Shown in pieces: positions 8,836-19,267 of a stretch of 64,000 bases of DNA (position 1 is the stretch's first letter; each line of letters starts with the position of its first letter). The DNA is from Collinsella sp. TM09-10AT (GTDB lineage: Bacteria; Actinomycetota; Coriobacteriia; Coriobacteriales; Coriobacteriaceae). Below the pieces are notes generated by a model that did not search any database, was not told the DNA's origin, and was given only the letters and a program-made list of their open reading frames with translations. The position numbers and the translations under genes were made by a program. The stretch lies in NCBI RefSeq assembly GCF_003436275.1, contig NZ_QSOP01000013.1, forward strand, positions 5,832-69,831, read 5' to 3'.

Positions 8836-9816
8836 TTAGACCGTCTGAAGCTTCTCGACCTCGTCGAGGTTCTCGGTCAGACGCGCAGCAAACGTCGAAA
8901 GCGGATGCGGATGCGTATCGAACTCGTAAGCCGTCTCGGTGGAATGGATCACGGTGCCGACGCCGGCATCGGTCAGCAGCTCCAGCAGCAGCGAATGCGG
9001 CGTGGTGCCGTTGATGATGTGAGCGCGAAATACGCCGCCGGCAAGCGCATCGACGGCCGCGCGCAGCTTGGGAATCATGCCCTTATCGACCTCGCCGCCG
9101 TAGAGCATTTCGTTAACCTCGTCGAGTGTTAGGTTGGAGATGAGTGAGTCTTTATCGCTAAAGTCCTTGTACAGGCCGTCGACGTCGGTCAAAAAGATCG
9201 CCTTGTGCGCGTGGAGCGCTGCCGCAACGGCACCGGCGGCGGTATCGGCGTTGATGTTGAAGAAACCGCCGTCCTCCCCCGCCGCGACGGTAGCGATAAC
9301 GGGGATGTACTCGCTATCGAGTAAGCGCTCGATATAGTCGGTGTTAACGTGCGTCACTTTGCCCACGCGACCGAGCTCGGGATCGAGCGGCTCGGCGATG
9401 AGCGTGCCAGCATCGCTGCCCGACACGCCCACGGCCAGGTTGCCGTGGTGGTTGATGGCGGCAACCAGCTCCTGGTTAACCTTGCCGCCCAGCACCTCGC
9501 GCACGATATCCATAGTCGCCGGCGTGGTCACGCGCTGGCCGTTCTTAAACTCGACGGGGATGTCGTAGTGGCTCAGCGCCTCGTTGATGGCCTTGCCGCC
9601 ACCGTGCACGATAACAGGGCGCATGCCGATGATCTTGAGCAGCACGATGTCGCTCATCACGTCGCGGCGCAGCTGCTCATCAACCATGGCGGCTCCGCCA
9701 TATTTGATAACAACCGTCTTACCGGTCAGGTTCTTAATCCACGGCAGCGCTTCGAACAGCAGCTGCGCGGTTGCTTCGTTGGATTCGTTCGAACGACAAT
9801 CGCGTGCGAATTTCAT
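8836..9816 (-). CDS. argB: Acetylglutamate kinase
   Basis: Phosphorylates N-acetylglutamate with ATP, second step of ornithine synthesis. 326 residues of the amino-acid-kinase fold: TVVIKYGGAAM (phosphate-binding lysine and glycines), PVIVHGGGKAINE, the SGSDAGTL segment and NINADTAAGAVAAALHAHKAIFLTDVDG. The frame runs upstream to 9876, but the ATG at 9816 with GAGG seven bases before it is the better start. The N-terminal extension before the kinase core resembles arginine-sensitive enzymes, so feedback inhibition is plausible. The gap to argJ is 81 bp. Confidence 0.94.
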   Translation of the reverse strand: MKFARDCRSNESNEATAQLLFEALPWIKNLTGKTVVIKYGGAAMVDEQLRRDVMSDIVLLKIIGMRPVIVHGGGKAINEALSHYDIPVEFKNGQRVTTPATMDIVREVLGGKVNQELVAAINHHGNLAVGVSGSDAGTLIAEPLDPELGRVGKVTHVNTDYIERLLDSEYIPVIATVAAGEDGGFFNINADTAAGAVAAALHAHKAIFLTDVDGLYKDFSDKDSLISNLTLDEVNEMLYGGEVDKGMIPKLRAAVDALAGGVFRAHIINGTTPHSLLLELLTDAGVGTVIHSTETAYEFDTHPHPLSTFAARLTENLDEVEKLQTV

Positions 9817-9897
9817 AATCTGCCTCGTCTTTCGTATCGTTATCGCGCCGTGCTCCGCTGTCCGCAATCGCGGCAAGATGCGCAGCGTGCCTGGAAT

Positions 9898-11166
9898 CTA
9901 GGAACGGTAGTCGCCGTTAATGGAGATGTACTCATGCGTGAGGTCGCAGGTCCACACGGTCGTTGCCGCGTCGCCTGCGCCCAGGTCGGCCGAGATCACG
10001 ATCTCGGGCGCCTCGAAACGTCGTAGAGCCTCGTCCTCGTCAAAGGGAACAGTCAGACCATCGCGACAGACAGGCATGCCCATCATGTCGATGGAAACGT
10101 CTTCCTGATTAAACTTCACGCCGCACTTGCCAAGCGCCATAGCAACGCGGCCCCAGTTGCAGTCGTGGCCGGCGATGCAGGTCTTAACGAGCGGCGAGTT
10201 AGCAACGGCACGGGCGGCGATATCGGCCTCCTCGTCGTTGGCGGCGCCGGTAACGTTGACCGTAACAAGTTTGGATGCGCCCTCACCATCGGCGGCGATA
10301 TTGCGCGCCAGGCTCTCGCACACCTCGTGCACGGCAAATGCCAACTCGTCAAAGGCATCGGAGCCCTCGACGATAGGCTCGGCATCTGCGGCAGCGGCGC
10401 CGGAGGCAAGCATGATGCAGGTGTCGTTGGTCGAGGTGTCGGAATCGACCGTTACCTTGTTAAAGGTCTGCTTGACGGTCGAGAGCAGCAGGGCATGAAG
10501 TGCCGCAGGCTCGACGGGGGCATCGGTGGTGATAACTGCGATCATGGTGGCCATATTGGGCATGATCATGCCCGAGCCCTTGCACATTCCGCCTACCGTA
10601 TAGACATTGCCCGCATGACCCGCAGCCTCACTGACGTAGGATACGGCGTACTCCTTGGAGTGCGTGTCGGTCGTCATGATGGCACGAGCGGCATCGGCGC
10701 CACCGTGGGCGGAGAGCGCCTCGTAGGCAGCAGGAATGGCGGTCTCAAACGTGTCGATCGACAGAATCTGGCCAATCACACCCGTGGAGGCAACCAGAAT
10801 CTGCTGGGGCTCGCAGCCGATGACCTGCGAGGCGATGTTGCACGTCTCGCGCGCGCAGGCAAGGCCCGTCTCGCCCGTGGCGGCATTCGCGTTGCCGGAG
10901 TTGATTGAAACGCCGGCGATGATGCCATAGCCCTTGCCCACACCGCCCAGGTTGGCGCGGCTCACCTGCACAGGCGCTGCGCAAAAGCGATTGGTCGTAA
11001 ACACGCCGGCACCGGGACAGGGTTTATCGGGCACGACGAGCGCGTAATCCAAGCGCTCGGGATTCTTGCGAAAACCCGCATGAATACCCGCGGCCTTAAA
11101 GCCGGCCGCTACCGTAATGCCACCCTCGACGGCACGAATCTTGATATCGAACTGCTCTGTATTCAT
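9898..11166 (-). CDS. argJ: Bifunctional glutamate N-acetyltransferase/ornithine acetyltransferase
   Basis: Transfers the acetyl group from N-acetylornithine to glutamate, closing the cyclic ornithine pathway. 422 residues with the self-cleavage region CKGSGMIMPNMATM; the Thr of NMATM is the nucleophile exposed when the precursor splits into alpha and beta chains. SGNANAATGE and GHDCNWGR near the middle and C-terminal part are also family motifs. Whether it also has acetyl-CoA-dependent synthase activity cannot be read here, but no argA is seen in the window. Starts at ATG 11166, 134 bp after argC. Confidence 0.94.
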   Translation of the reverse strand: MNTEQFDIKIRAVEGGITVAAGFKAAGIHAGFRKNPERLDYALVVPDKPCPGAGVFTTNRFCAAPVQVSRANLGGVGKGYGIIAGVSINSGNANAATGETGLACARETCNIASQVIGCEPQQILVASTGVIGQILSIDTFETAIPAAYEALSAHGGADAARAIMTTDTHSKEYAVSYVSEAAGHAGNVYTVGGMCKGSGMIMPNMATMIAVITTDAPVEPAALHALLLSTVKQTFNKVTVDSDTSTNDTCIMLASGAAAADAEPIVEGSDAFDELAFAVHEVCESLARNIAADGEGASKLVTVNVTGAANDEEADIAARAVANSPLVKTCIAGHDCNWGRVAMALGKCGVKFNQEDVSIDMMGMPVCRDGLTVPFDEDEALRRFEAPEIVISADLGAGDAATTVWTCDLTHEYISINGDYRS

Positions 11167-11300
11167 CGTCCTTACGACTCCTTATATCAAACAAAAAACG
11201 GACATCGGTTGGTGCGCCATGCCAGTCGTGATCATGAGACCAGCTTAAGAGTGGCGCCCCACTCGATGCCCGACTACCAAATCGTTAACAATCGAATGTG

Positions 11301-12371
11301 CTACACCGGGCACGCCACTGTGGGCAAGCCTCGTCGCTCGTCATAGCCAAAGACGATATTGGCGCACTGGACCGCTTGGCCCGCAGCGCCCTTGCACAGA
11401 TTGTCGATGGCGCCCGTCGCCACCAGCACGCCCGCGCGCTTGTTGAGCGCGAGGCCAATCTGGGCAGCGTTGGTGCCGACGACCGAAGCCGTCTTGGGCT
11501 GCTGGCCGGCATCGAGCACGCGCACAAAAGTGCGACCGGCGTAGAACTGCTTGTAATGGTCGACGACATCCTCAAGAGCCAGCGTGTCGAGAGCCTGCGG
11601 CGCGAGCGGCAGCGTCACCGTGGAGAGCAGACCGCGCTTGAGCGGTGCCAGGTGCGGGGTAAAGACGACGCGATCGGTCAGGCCAAGGATTTGCTCAATC
11701 TCGGGCGTGTGGCGATGCTTGCCCACGCCGTATGCTTCCAAATTCTCGTCGGCGCTGCAAAAATGCGTACGAGCGTTGCAGGACTTGCCGGCACCCGTCA
11801 CACCGCTGATGGCATCGACAATCACGGGGCCGTTCTCGGCCACCCAGCCCGCGCGCACGGCGGGCGCGGCGGCAAGGCTCGTTGCGGTGGGATAGCAACC
11901 GGCGCAGGCGACCAGCACGGGTTTGCCGTCGGCATGGTCGGATGCGGCGGTCTCCAAGTCCTGGCAGAACAGCTCGGGCAGACCGAAGGCACGGGTCTTG
12001 AGCAGCTCGGGGCTCGTATGCTCGGCGGCATACCAAGCCTCAAAAACGGACGCGTCGTTCAGACGGTAGTCGGCCGAAAGATCAAAGCAGGAGACGCCCG
12101 ATGCAAGCAGCGCGGGCACCTGTGCCATGGCAGCCGTGTGCGGCACGGCCAAAAAGACCGCGTCGCAGTTCTTGAGCTCAGGGGCATCATGCGTCGTAAA
12201 GACAAGATCGCTTACGCCGGTGAAGCTCGGGTACACCGCAGACAACGGCTGGCCGGCATCGGCGTTGGACGTAATGGCAGCAAGTTCAAACTCGGGATGA
12301 CCGAGGACGAGGCGAATGAGCTCGGCTCCGGCATATCCAGCCGCGCCGACGATTCCAACCTTCAAAGACAT
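11301..12371 (-). CDS. argC: N-acetyl-gamma-glutamyl-phosphate reductase
   Basis: NADPH-dependent reductase for the third step of ornithine synthesis. 356 residues. The N-terminal dinucleotide fold is GIVGAAGYAGAELIR, and the catalytic cysteine is in ACAGCYPTAT. AAGGAGTCTGAT precedes the ATG at 12371. First gene of argCJBD; an ArgR-like operator lies about 90-120 bp upstream, so arginine-responsive repression is likely. ArgF, argG, argH and argR are not in this window. Confidence 0.94.
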   Translation of the reverse strand: MSLKVGIVGAAGYAGAELIRLVLGHPEFELAAITSNADAGQPLSAVYPSFTGVSDLVFTTHDAPELKNCDAVFLAVPHTAAMAQVPALLASGVSCFDLSADYRLNDASVFEAWYAAEHTSPELLKTRAFGLPELFCQDLETAASDHADGKPVLVACAGCYPTATSLAAAPAVRAGWVAENGPVIVDAISGVTGAGKSCNARTHFCSADENLEAYGVGKHRHTPEIEQILGLTDRVVFTPHLAPLKRGLLSTVTLPLAPQALDTLALEDVVDHYKQFYAGRTFVRVLDAGQQPKTASVVGTNAAQIGLALNKRAGVLVATGAIDNLCKGAAGQAVQCANIVFGYDERRGLPTVACPV

Positions 12372-12457
12372 ATCAGACTCCTTGTCTGCGATTTATGCAC
12401 CGATGCGCATTTCGCAGCAGTCGTTATGAAGTGGGTTGAAACTTTAGCACCAAAAGA

Positions 12458-12492
12458 TGCATGAATACGTAAATGGCTTGCATATTCATGCA
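12458..12492 (-). promoter_or_regulatory. ArgR-type operator (two ARG-box halves)
   Basis: TGCATGAATA at 12458-12467 and TATTCATGCA at 12483-12492 form a perfect inverted repeat. The TGAAT/ATTCA cores match the ARG-box consensus of ArgR/AhrC repressors. It lies upstream of argC, where arginine-bound ArgR would block the argCJBD promoter. Confidence 0.75.
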
Positions 12493-12539
12493 TTGAAACA
12501 TTCCCGACACATTCGCTTGAAGGAATTGACAAATGGAGC

Positions 12540-12589
12540 GGGCCCCGTATTGACCGGCGCTCCTAACGGCGCCGGGCAATACGGGGCCC
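12540..12589. repeat. Two-tier perfect hairpin upstream of the arg operator
   Basis: An outer 13-bp stem (GGGCCCCGTATTG 12540-12552 with CAATACGGGGCCC 12577-12589) encloses a 7-bp inner stem (CCGGCGC 12554-12560 with GCGCCGG 12569-12575). There is no T run on either strand. It lies 40 bp past the stop of the upstream gene, so it probably ends or protects that transcript. Confidence 0.7.
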
Positions 12590-12628
12590 ACCCATGCGAA
12601 AACCAAGTTGTTAGGATGAGCCAGCTGG

Positions 12629-13039
12629 CTAGAGCTCGACCGGCACCCATTCGTCGTGATTGCAGATAAAAGCCTCGGGATCCTCGACGCTAAAGAAGAC
12701 GAGCGTGGGGTCGTTAGGCCCCTCATAGTGCTCGCCCAGGTGCTCTAGATGCTTCCACCCGGCTTCGCGCATTTCGCCTAAAGCCCGGTCATCCAAGCCG
12801 GCACGCCCGCGCAAGATGAGCCAGCCATGGCCCGGCCACCAACTCGTGGCCTCAAAGCGCTGGTTTTGCAGCAGCTCTTGCCACACATCTTTGGTGCGCG
12901 CTGTTACAAACCACAGCTTGCCATCCTGGATCTGCGCAAACGAAAACGGACGCACATGAGGCTGTCCGTCAACGCTCGTCGCCAAATACCATGCCGGCAC
13001 CGACGTCAGATACTCCAACACCGTATTCAATCCGTCCAT
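12629..13039 (-). CDS. Pyridoxamine 5'-phosphate oxidase-fold protein (copy 1)
   Basis: 136 residues with the split-barrel flavin-binding fold: WYLATSVDGQPHVRPFSF at the N terminus, then a strand reading GKLWFVTARTKDVWQEL. This type binds FMN, F420 or heme; the cofactor and substrate are unknown. It is clearly homologous to the next gene upstream (shared P-A-W-Y-L-A-T, RVRPFSFA-like and GKLWF segments), so the pair is a tandem duplication. AGGAGG precedes the ATG at 13039. The stop is followed by the two-tier hairpin. Confidence 0.8.
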   Translation of the reverse strand: MDGLNTVLEYLTSVPAWYLATSVDGQPHVRPFSFAQIQDGKLWFVTARTKDVWQELLQNQRFEATSWWPGHGWLILRGRAGLDDRALGEMREAGWKHLEHLGEHYEGPNDPTLVFFSVEDPEAFICNHDEWVPVEL

Positions 13040-13090
13040 GTGTCCTCCTGGCGCTAGCTAATTCGGAACGGGTAGTTAATTTGAGACGCG

Positions 13091-13537
13091 CTAGAGCTCC
13101 AGGCGCTCCTCGCTGCCGTCGATATCACAGAAGCGCGCGGCAATGTTGCGGACCGAAAAGAAAGCAAGGCGGCCGTCGTTGGCACTCTCGTGTTCCTCGC
13201 CGATGCCCACCATGTGCTTAAAACCCGCTTGACGCACCTTGTCGCTCGCAACTGCGTCGTCCTCAAGTGCGGCTTCGCCGGTCAATACGATCCAACATTC
13301 CCCCGGCTTCCAGCCCGAGAGCTCAAACTTGGGATTCGCACTCAGCTCCGCCCACACGTCCTTGTCGCGCGACGTGCAAAACCACAACTTACCGTCATCG
13401 ACCATGGCAAAAGAAAACGGCCTCACACGAGGCTGATGCCCGTCGGCCACATCGGTCGTGGCCAGATACCACGCCGGAATGCGCCTGAGATATGAACAGG
13501 CGCGCTCAAGCTGAGCCGTGCGATCGTTGTCGGTCAT
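13091..13537 (-). CDS. Pyridoxamine 5'-phosphate oxidase-fold protein (copy 2)
   Basis: 148 residues, same split-barrel fold as its downstream neighbour: RIPAWYLATTDVADGHQPRV, FSFAMVDDGKLWF, then GWKPGECWIVLTGEA and a C-terminal KHMVGIGEEHE segment. Probably a flavin-dependent reductase or a flavin-binding protein; function unknown. AAGGGG precedes the ATG at 13537. The gap to copy 1 is 51 bp. It lies just downstream of the riboflavin-type ECF transporter genes, which may be meaningful for a flavin-fold protein, but that is only an association. Confidence 0.8.
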   Translation of the reverse strand: MTDNDRTAQLERACSYLRRIPAWYLATTDVADGHQPRVRPFSFAMVDDGKLWFCTSRDKDVWAELSANPKFELSGWKPGECWIVLTGEAALEDDAVASDKVRQAGFKHMVGIGEEHESANDGRLAFFSVRNIAARFCDIDGSEERLEL

Positions 13538-13567
13538 AGGGACCCCTTTCTTGCGCTCGAATCGCGC

Positions 13568-14368
13568 CTAAACAAGTTGAAGGTTGATGACGATGACACA
13601 GATGAGCAGCAGCGCCGTCACCACCGCAGCCAGCGCATCCCCGCGGCGAAATGCAAGCGCATGCAGGCGCGTGCGGCCCTGCTCACCGTGATAGCAGCGT
13701 GCATCCATGGCAGCAGACAGCGTCTCGGCATGGCGGAAAACGCCCGTGAACAGCGGAATCGCCACACTGCCGAGCATACGCACGCCGCCGAGCGGACCTC
13801 CCGTCACGCGTGCACCGCGGCTTGCCTGCGCATCGGCCGTCTGCTTCATCTCGGTGGCAAACTGCGGCATAAAGCGTAGCGCGATACCCATGATCATGCC
13901 GAGCTCGTGCGCAGGAAGTCCCACACGCGCAAACGGCGCGAGCAGGCGCTCAAAGCCCGCGGTGAGGTCGAGCGTGGGCGTGGTGAGCGTAATGGCGCTC
14001 ATGCCGGACATCATCAACGTCAGGCGGCACGCCATAAAGGCGGCGGAATGCAGCGAGCCCTCGCTTATCTGCAAAAAGCCAAGCTGCCACAGAATGCGCC
14101 CGCTCTGGTCGGAAAACAGGTTGAGCACTGCGACCACCACGACAATCGCCAGCAATGGTGCCATCGATGATAGGACCCGGCGCAACGGCACCCGGGACAC
14201 GGTATAGATCAGGACAACGAAGATTGCGACCGGGGCCAGTCCGCGGAAGCTGCTGACCGTGAGCGTCGTGATCAGAAACACAAAGCCCAAGAGCAACTTA
14301 GTTCGCGGGTCCAGGCGGTGGATCGCACTATCGCCGGGATAGTAGCTGCCAAACGAAAACGCCTCCAT
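13568..14368 (-). CDS. ecfT: ECF transporter T component
   Basis: Energy-coupling-factor membrane scaffold that links the ATPases to the substrate-binding S protein. 266 residues: an N-terminal FGSYYPGDSAIHRLDPRTKLLL signature, about five hydrophobic segments, and the cytoplasmic coupling helix with an A-x-A-S-R-G motif (ADAQASRGARV). Its start overlaps the end of the ATPase gene (TAATG), so translation is coupled. Part of the minus-strand unit ribU, ecfAA', ecfT that begins at the FMN riboswitch. Confidence 0.9.
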   Translation of the reverse strand: MEAFSFGSYYPGDSAIHRLDPRTKLLLGFVFLITTLTVSSFRGLAPVAIFVVLIYTVSRVPLRRVLSSMAPLLAIVVVVAVLNLFSDQSGRILWQLGFLQISEGSLHSAAFMACRLTLMMSGMSAITLTTPTLDLTAGFERLLAPFARVGLPAHELGMIMGIALRFMPQFATEMKQTADAQASRGARVTGGPLGGVRMLGSVAIPLFTGVFRHAETLSAAMDARCYHGEQGRTRLHALAFRRGDALAAVVTALLLICVIVINLQLV

Positions 14369-16272
14369 TAGCAGCCCTCCTCTCGCGCGACCGTCTTGGA
14401 TTTAGCAATGTCCGCGACGTTAGAAGGACCGTCTGAGCGACCGATCAGCAAATCTGCCAGCTCGTCGGCCAGCGACTCAACCGTATAGAGCCCGCCGCAA
14501 CGCAGCGGCACGCCCGCCTCCGCGAGCGCCAACGCCATGCGCTGAGCAGCAGGTACGCCCAAGCCGATCGACTTGAGCTCATCGGCATGTGCAAACACCT
14601 GCGCGGGGGTTCCCTCGGCAAACACCGCACCTTCGTTCATCACGACGATGCGGTCGCAGCAGTTGGCCAGGTCATCCATACTATGCGAAACCATGACAAC
14701 GGTCAGGCCATCGCGGTGAAGCCGATCGATAAGCTCAAGGAAATCCCTGCGCGCAGCCGGATCGAGCCCCGCCATGGGTTCATCGAGCACCAGGACTTCG
14801 GGCTCCATGGCGAGCACACCGGCGAATGCCACGCGCCGTTGCTGACCGCCCGAAAGCTCGAAGGGACTCTTGTCGCCGACCGTGGAAAGGTCGAGGCCCA
14901 CGCGCGAGAGCGACGACTCGACGCGACGGTCGACTTCATCTTGCGGCAAGCCAAGGTTGTGCGGGCCAAACGCCACGTCCTGCGTCACGGTTTCGGCAAA
15001 CAGCTGACGCTCGGGATATTGAAACACCACGCCGACCTTGGCCTTAACCGCGGCGGCGTCTTTCTTGTTTGACAGATCGAGCCCCAGCGCGCGAACGAAT
15101 CCCTCCTGGGGGCGAATCAAACCGTTGAGATGCTGGACCAGCGTCGACTTACCCGAACCGGTATGACCTGCCAAGCCCAGGAACTCGCCGCGACGCACCG
15201 TCAGCGATACATCGCGCAGCGCCCACGGGCTGCTGGGGTCGTTTCCCCAGAGAGCCTGTTTGCTCGATTTGCCCGCAGTGACCGAGCGCTTATGCCAGCG
15301 GCGGCGCTCGCGGGCACTCAGCGAGTAACTATGCGAGAGGTGCGAAATCTCGATGACGGGCTCCGACACGGCTGTCCCGTCGGTTGCAGAGGAGACGTTG
15401 TCGAGCACACGAGAATCGGATGCAGAAGGCCGCCCTGCGGTGTCTTCCCCACTCCGGTCGGCATATACCTGCACAATCTCGGCGACCATATCCGCCTCGC
15501 GCACCTGCGCATGAACGGGCACGCCCTTCGCACGAAGCGCCATGCCCAAGCAGCACGACGCCGGCATATCCAGGTTGAGCTCCACGAGCCCATCTGCCCG
15601 CGTCAGAATCTCCTCGGGCGTACCGAGCATGGCAACGCGCCCCGCCCGAAACACCGCGACACGATCGGCCTCGGCGGCCTCTTCCATAAAGTGCGTAATC
15701 ATCACGATGGTCATGCCGCGTTCGTGCAGCACGTGACAGGCCTTCATAAGGCCCTTGCGCCCGCGCGGATCGAGCATCGAGGACGCCTCGTCCAAAATGA
15801 GCACGCGCGGTTCCATGGCGAGCACACCGGCAAGCGCCACACGCTGCTTTTGACCGCCCGAAAGCGCATGGGTCTCGTGGCGCTCAAAGCCCACCAGGCC
15901 CACGCCCTTCAGCGCCTCGCGTACGCGCTGCGCAATTTGCGCCGATGGCACGCCAAGGTTTTCGGGACCGAACGCAACGTCATCTTCGACAAGCGTTGCC
16001 ACCAGCTGGTCGTCGGGATTCTGGAACACCATGCCTGCGGTCGAACGAATGTCGTAGACCAGCTCGGGATCGGACGCATCCATACCGTTGATACGTACCG
16101 TGCCCGCATCGGGCTGCAGCAGCGCATTCAGATGCTTGGCAAACGTCGACTTGCCCGACCCATTGCCACCGAGGATGCAGAAAAACTCCCCGTCCTCGAT
16201 GTTCAGATCGACACCGTCGAGTGCCGACACGGCACCGTCATAGCTAAAGGAAACGCCCCGACACTCAATCAT
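14368..16272 (-). CDS. ecfA: ECF transporter ATPase, both subunits fused (EcfA-EcfA')
   Basis: 634 residues holding two complete ABC ATPase domains. Domain 1: Walker A GNGSGKST (36-43), signature LSGGQ (138-142), Walker B LILDE (158-162). Domain 2: Walker A GHTGSGKST (369-377), signature LSGGQ (473-477), Walker B VLVLDEP (493-499), switch His530. The D-loop region of domain 1 reads DEASSMLDP and that of domain 2 DEPMAGLDP, the usual EcfA/EcfA' asymmetry. A linker of roughly 100 residues (about 240-345) is low-complexity. Fusing the two ATPases enforces the heterodimer. Overlaps ribU (ATGA) and ecfT. Confidence 0.93.
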   Translation of the reverse strand: MIECRGVSFSYDGAVSALDGVDLNIEDGEFFCILGGNGSGKSTFAKHLNALLQPDAGTVRINGMDASDPELVYDIRSTAGMVFQNPDDQLVATLVEDDVAFGPENLGVPSAQIAQRVREALKGVGLVGFERHETHALSGGQKQRVALAGVLAMEPRVLILDEASSMLDPRGRKGLMKACHVLHERGMTIVMITHFMEEAAEADRVAVFRAGRVAMLGTPEEILTRADGLVELNLDMPASCCLGMALRAKGVPVHAQVREADMVAEIVQVYADRSGEDTAGRPSASDSRVLDNVSSATDGTAVSEPVIEISHLSHSYSLSARERRRWHKRSVTAGKSSKQALWGNDPSSPWALRDVSLTVRRGEFLGLAGHTGSGKSTLVQHLNGLIRPQEGFVRALGLDLSNKKDAAAVKAKVGVVFQYPERQLFAETVTQDVAFGPHNLGLPQDEVDRRVESSLSRVGLDLSTVGDKSPFELSGGQQRRVAFAGVLAMEPEVLVLDEPMAGLDPAARRDFLELIDRLHRDGLTVVMVSHSMDDLANCCDRIVVMNEGAVFAEGTPAQVFAHADELKSIGLGVPAAQRMALALAEAGVPLRCGGLYTVESLADELADLLIGRSDGPSNVADIAKSKTVAREEGC

Positions 16273-16859
16273 GCGCGGCCTTTGACCTGGTCCTTTTTAG
16301 GCGTGATGAGGTTGGAGACTGCTTTATACACCGCTAGCGTCAACACCGAGTTAAGCACGGTCTTGATAAGGTTGAACGGCAGCACGGCAGGAATCATAAG
16401 CGGGGCGATCACATCGACCGAGCCATACCAGAACCATACGCCAATGGTAAGGTTTGCGACCATAGACAACGCCGTAGCGGCAATGACACCGAACACTAGG
16501 CCAATCACGGCACCCTTATAGGTATGCATCTTCTGGTACACGATAGCCGCGGGCAGAATGTAGCCCAGCGTAGCAACCAGGTTCATAAGTGCGCCGACCC
16601 AATCGCCCGTGGTAAGCGCATGGATAACAATCGCCATAGCGGCAACAGCAGTACCGGCGCCAGGACCATACGCAAACCCGCACACCATCGCCGGCACCAG
16701 CGACGGGTCATACGTCAAAAACGGCGCGGAGGGAAGGATGGGTAGCTGCACATACATAAACAACGCGCTCAAGGCACACATCAACGCCATGGTAACGAGC
16801 TGTTTGGTGCTCCACCTATTCGTGTTCTCAAAATGGATATGCTGCGACTGTTCAGACAT
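16269..16859 (-). CDS. ribU: ECF transporter S component, RibU-like (riboflavin)
   Basis: 196 residues with about six hydrophobic segments, the S-component form: KQLVTMALMCALSALFMYV, then FLTYDPSLVPAMVCGFAYGPGAG. High-affinity vitamin uptake with the adjacent EcfAA'/EcfT. Riboflavin is inferred from the FMN riboswitch directly upstream, plus RibU-like length and motifs. The frame can be read back to 16880, but that ATG lies inside the riboswitch (the GGATG of the last aptamer strand). The ATG at 16859 with AGGTGAT before it is the true start. Confidence 0.88.
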   Translation of the reverse strand: MSEQSQHIHFENTNRWSTKQLVTMALMCALSALFMYVQLPILPSAPFLTYDPSLVPAMVCGFAYGPGAGTAVAAMAIVIHALTTGDWVGALMNLVATLGYILPAAIVYQKMHTYKGAVIGLVFGVIAATALSMVANLTIGVWFWYGSVDVIAPLMIPAVLPFNLIKTVLNSVLTLAVYKAVSNLITPKKDQVKGRA

Positions 16860-16870
16860 AAGATCACCTG

Positions 16871-17052
16871 CCTCTTTCATCCGGACTCTAACCGTTGGTA
16901 CTGGGATCTCACCAGTTCAGCCGGCATGCGAACCAACGCACACACGGGTCGCGGACTCATCGGCTCGGCCGCAGGCACCTCGACTGCGCCACGGCACCCC
17001 TTTAGCACCGCCCGATTTACCGCCAGTGGGGAATTTCACCCCGCCCTGAAAC
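16871..17052 (-). ncRNA. FMN riboswitch (RFN element)
   Basis: On the minus strand the segments come in order: AGGGCGGGGTGAAATTCCCC, ACTGGCGGTAAA, AGTCCGCGACCC, CTGGTGAGATCCCAGTACC, and AGTCCGGATG. These are the conserved blocks of the RFN aptamer. It ends immediately before the ribosome binding site of ribU, so FMN binding probably blocks translation rather than causing termination. One arm, between the GGTAAA and AGTCCGCGA blocks, is enlarged. Confidence 0.95.
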
Positions 17053-17162
17053 AGCAATTGCAAGTGTAGCACCAGTAGGCTTTCGCGCAAGTATGCCAAG
17101 GGTAATTTATGGCGGGGGAAACGCTCTAGAAATGCGGCCGGGACAGAGCAGCGCGACAATAA

Positions 17163-17302
17163 CGTACCCGCCCATCCCAAAGTGCTGCGCTTTTCGCGGC
17201 AAAGCCGCGAAACAGCAAAAGGGAAAAGCCACCGCAACAACCACGTTCCCCATCCATCCCAAAGTAGCGCGCCTTTCGCGCAAAGCGCGAAACAGCGAAG
17301 GG
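17163..17302. repeat. Two direct repeats of a 60-bp hairpin element
   Basis: Copies at 17163-17223 and 17243-17302 share CATCCCAAAGT, a CGCGAAAC block and an A/G-rich tail. The hairpin arms differ between copies but remain complementary: TTCGCGGC/GCCGCGAA in the first, TTTCGCGC/GCGCGAAA in the second. Spacing is 80 bp. It has the look of a REP-type family; no gene is present between the riboswitch and the groEL hairpin. Confidence 0.7.
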
Positions 17303-17362
17303 GACACGTATCCCTATCGACCACGTCCTTCTCCGCCCGCCGACCTCAAGGCCGTAAACGCA

Positions 17363-17507
17363 GGGAATCCGGGGGCGTGACGGGGGCTTCTCTCCGGAAC
17401 ATTCCGCAGGACGCAAAGAGGCTCCGCAGCGCGAAGCGCGATGCGGAGCCTCTTTGCATGTCCGAGGACGTTCCGGAGAGAAGCCCCCGTCACGCCCCCG
17501 GATTCCC
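17363..17507. repeat. Giant perfect hairpin downstream of groEL
   Basis: A perfect 38-bp inverted repeat (17363-17400 with 17470-17507) encloses a second perfect 15-bp stem (CAAAGAGGCTCCGCA 17414-17428 with 17442-17456) and a small GCGCGAAGCGCG tip. It starts 27 bp after the groEL stop. No T run follows on the minus strand, so it is unlike an ordinary terminator. Confidence 0.85.
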
Positions 17508-17533
17508 GGTGGGAGTTCTAGACCTTGTCGGCC

Positions 17534-19249
<1,716 letters not shown>

Positions 19250-19267
19250 TCAGAGATTCTGACGAGA

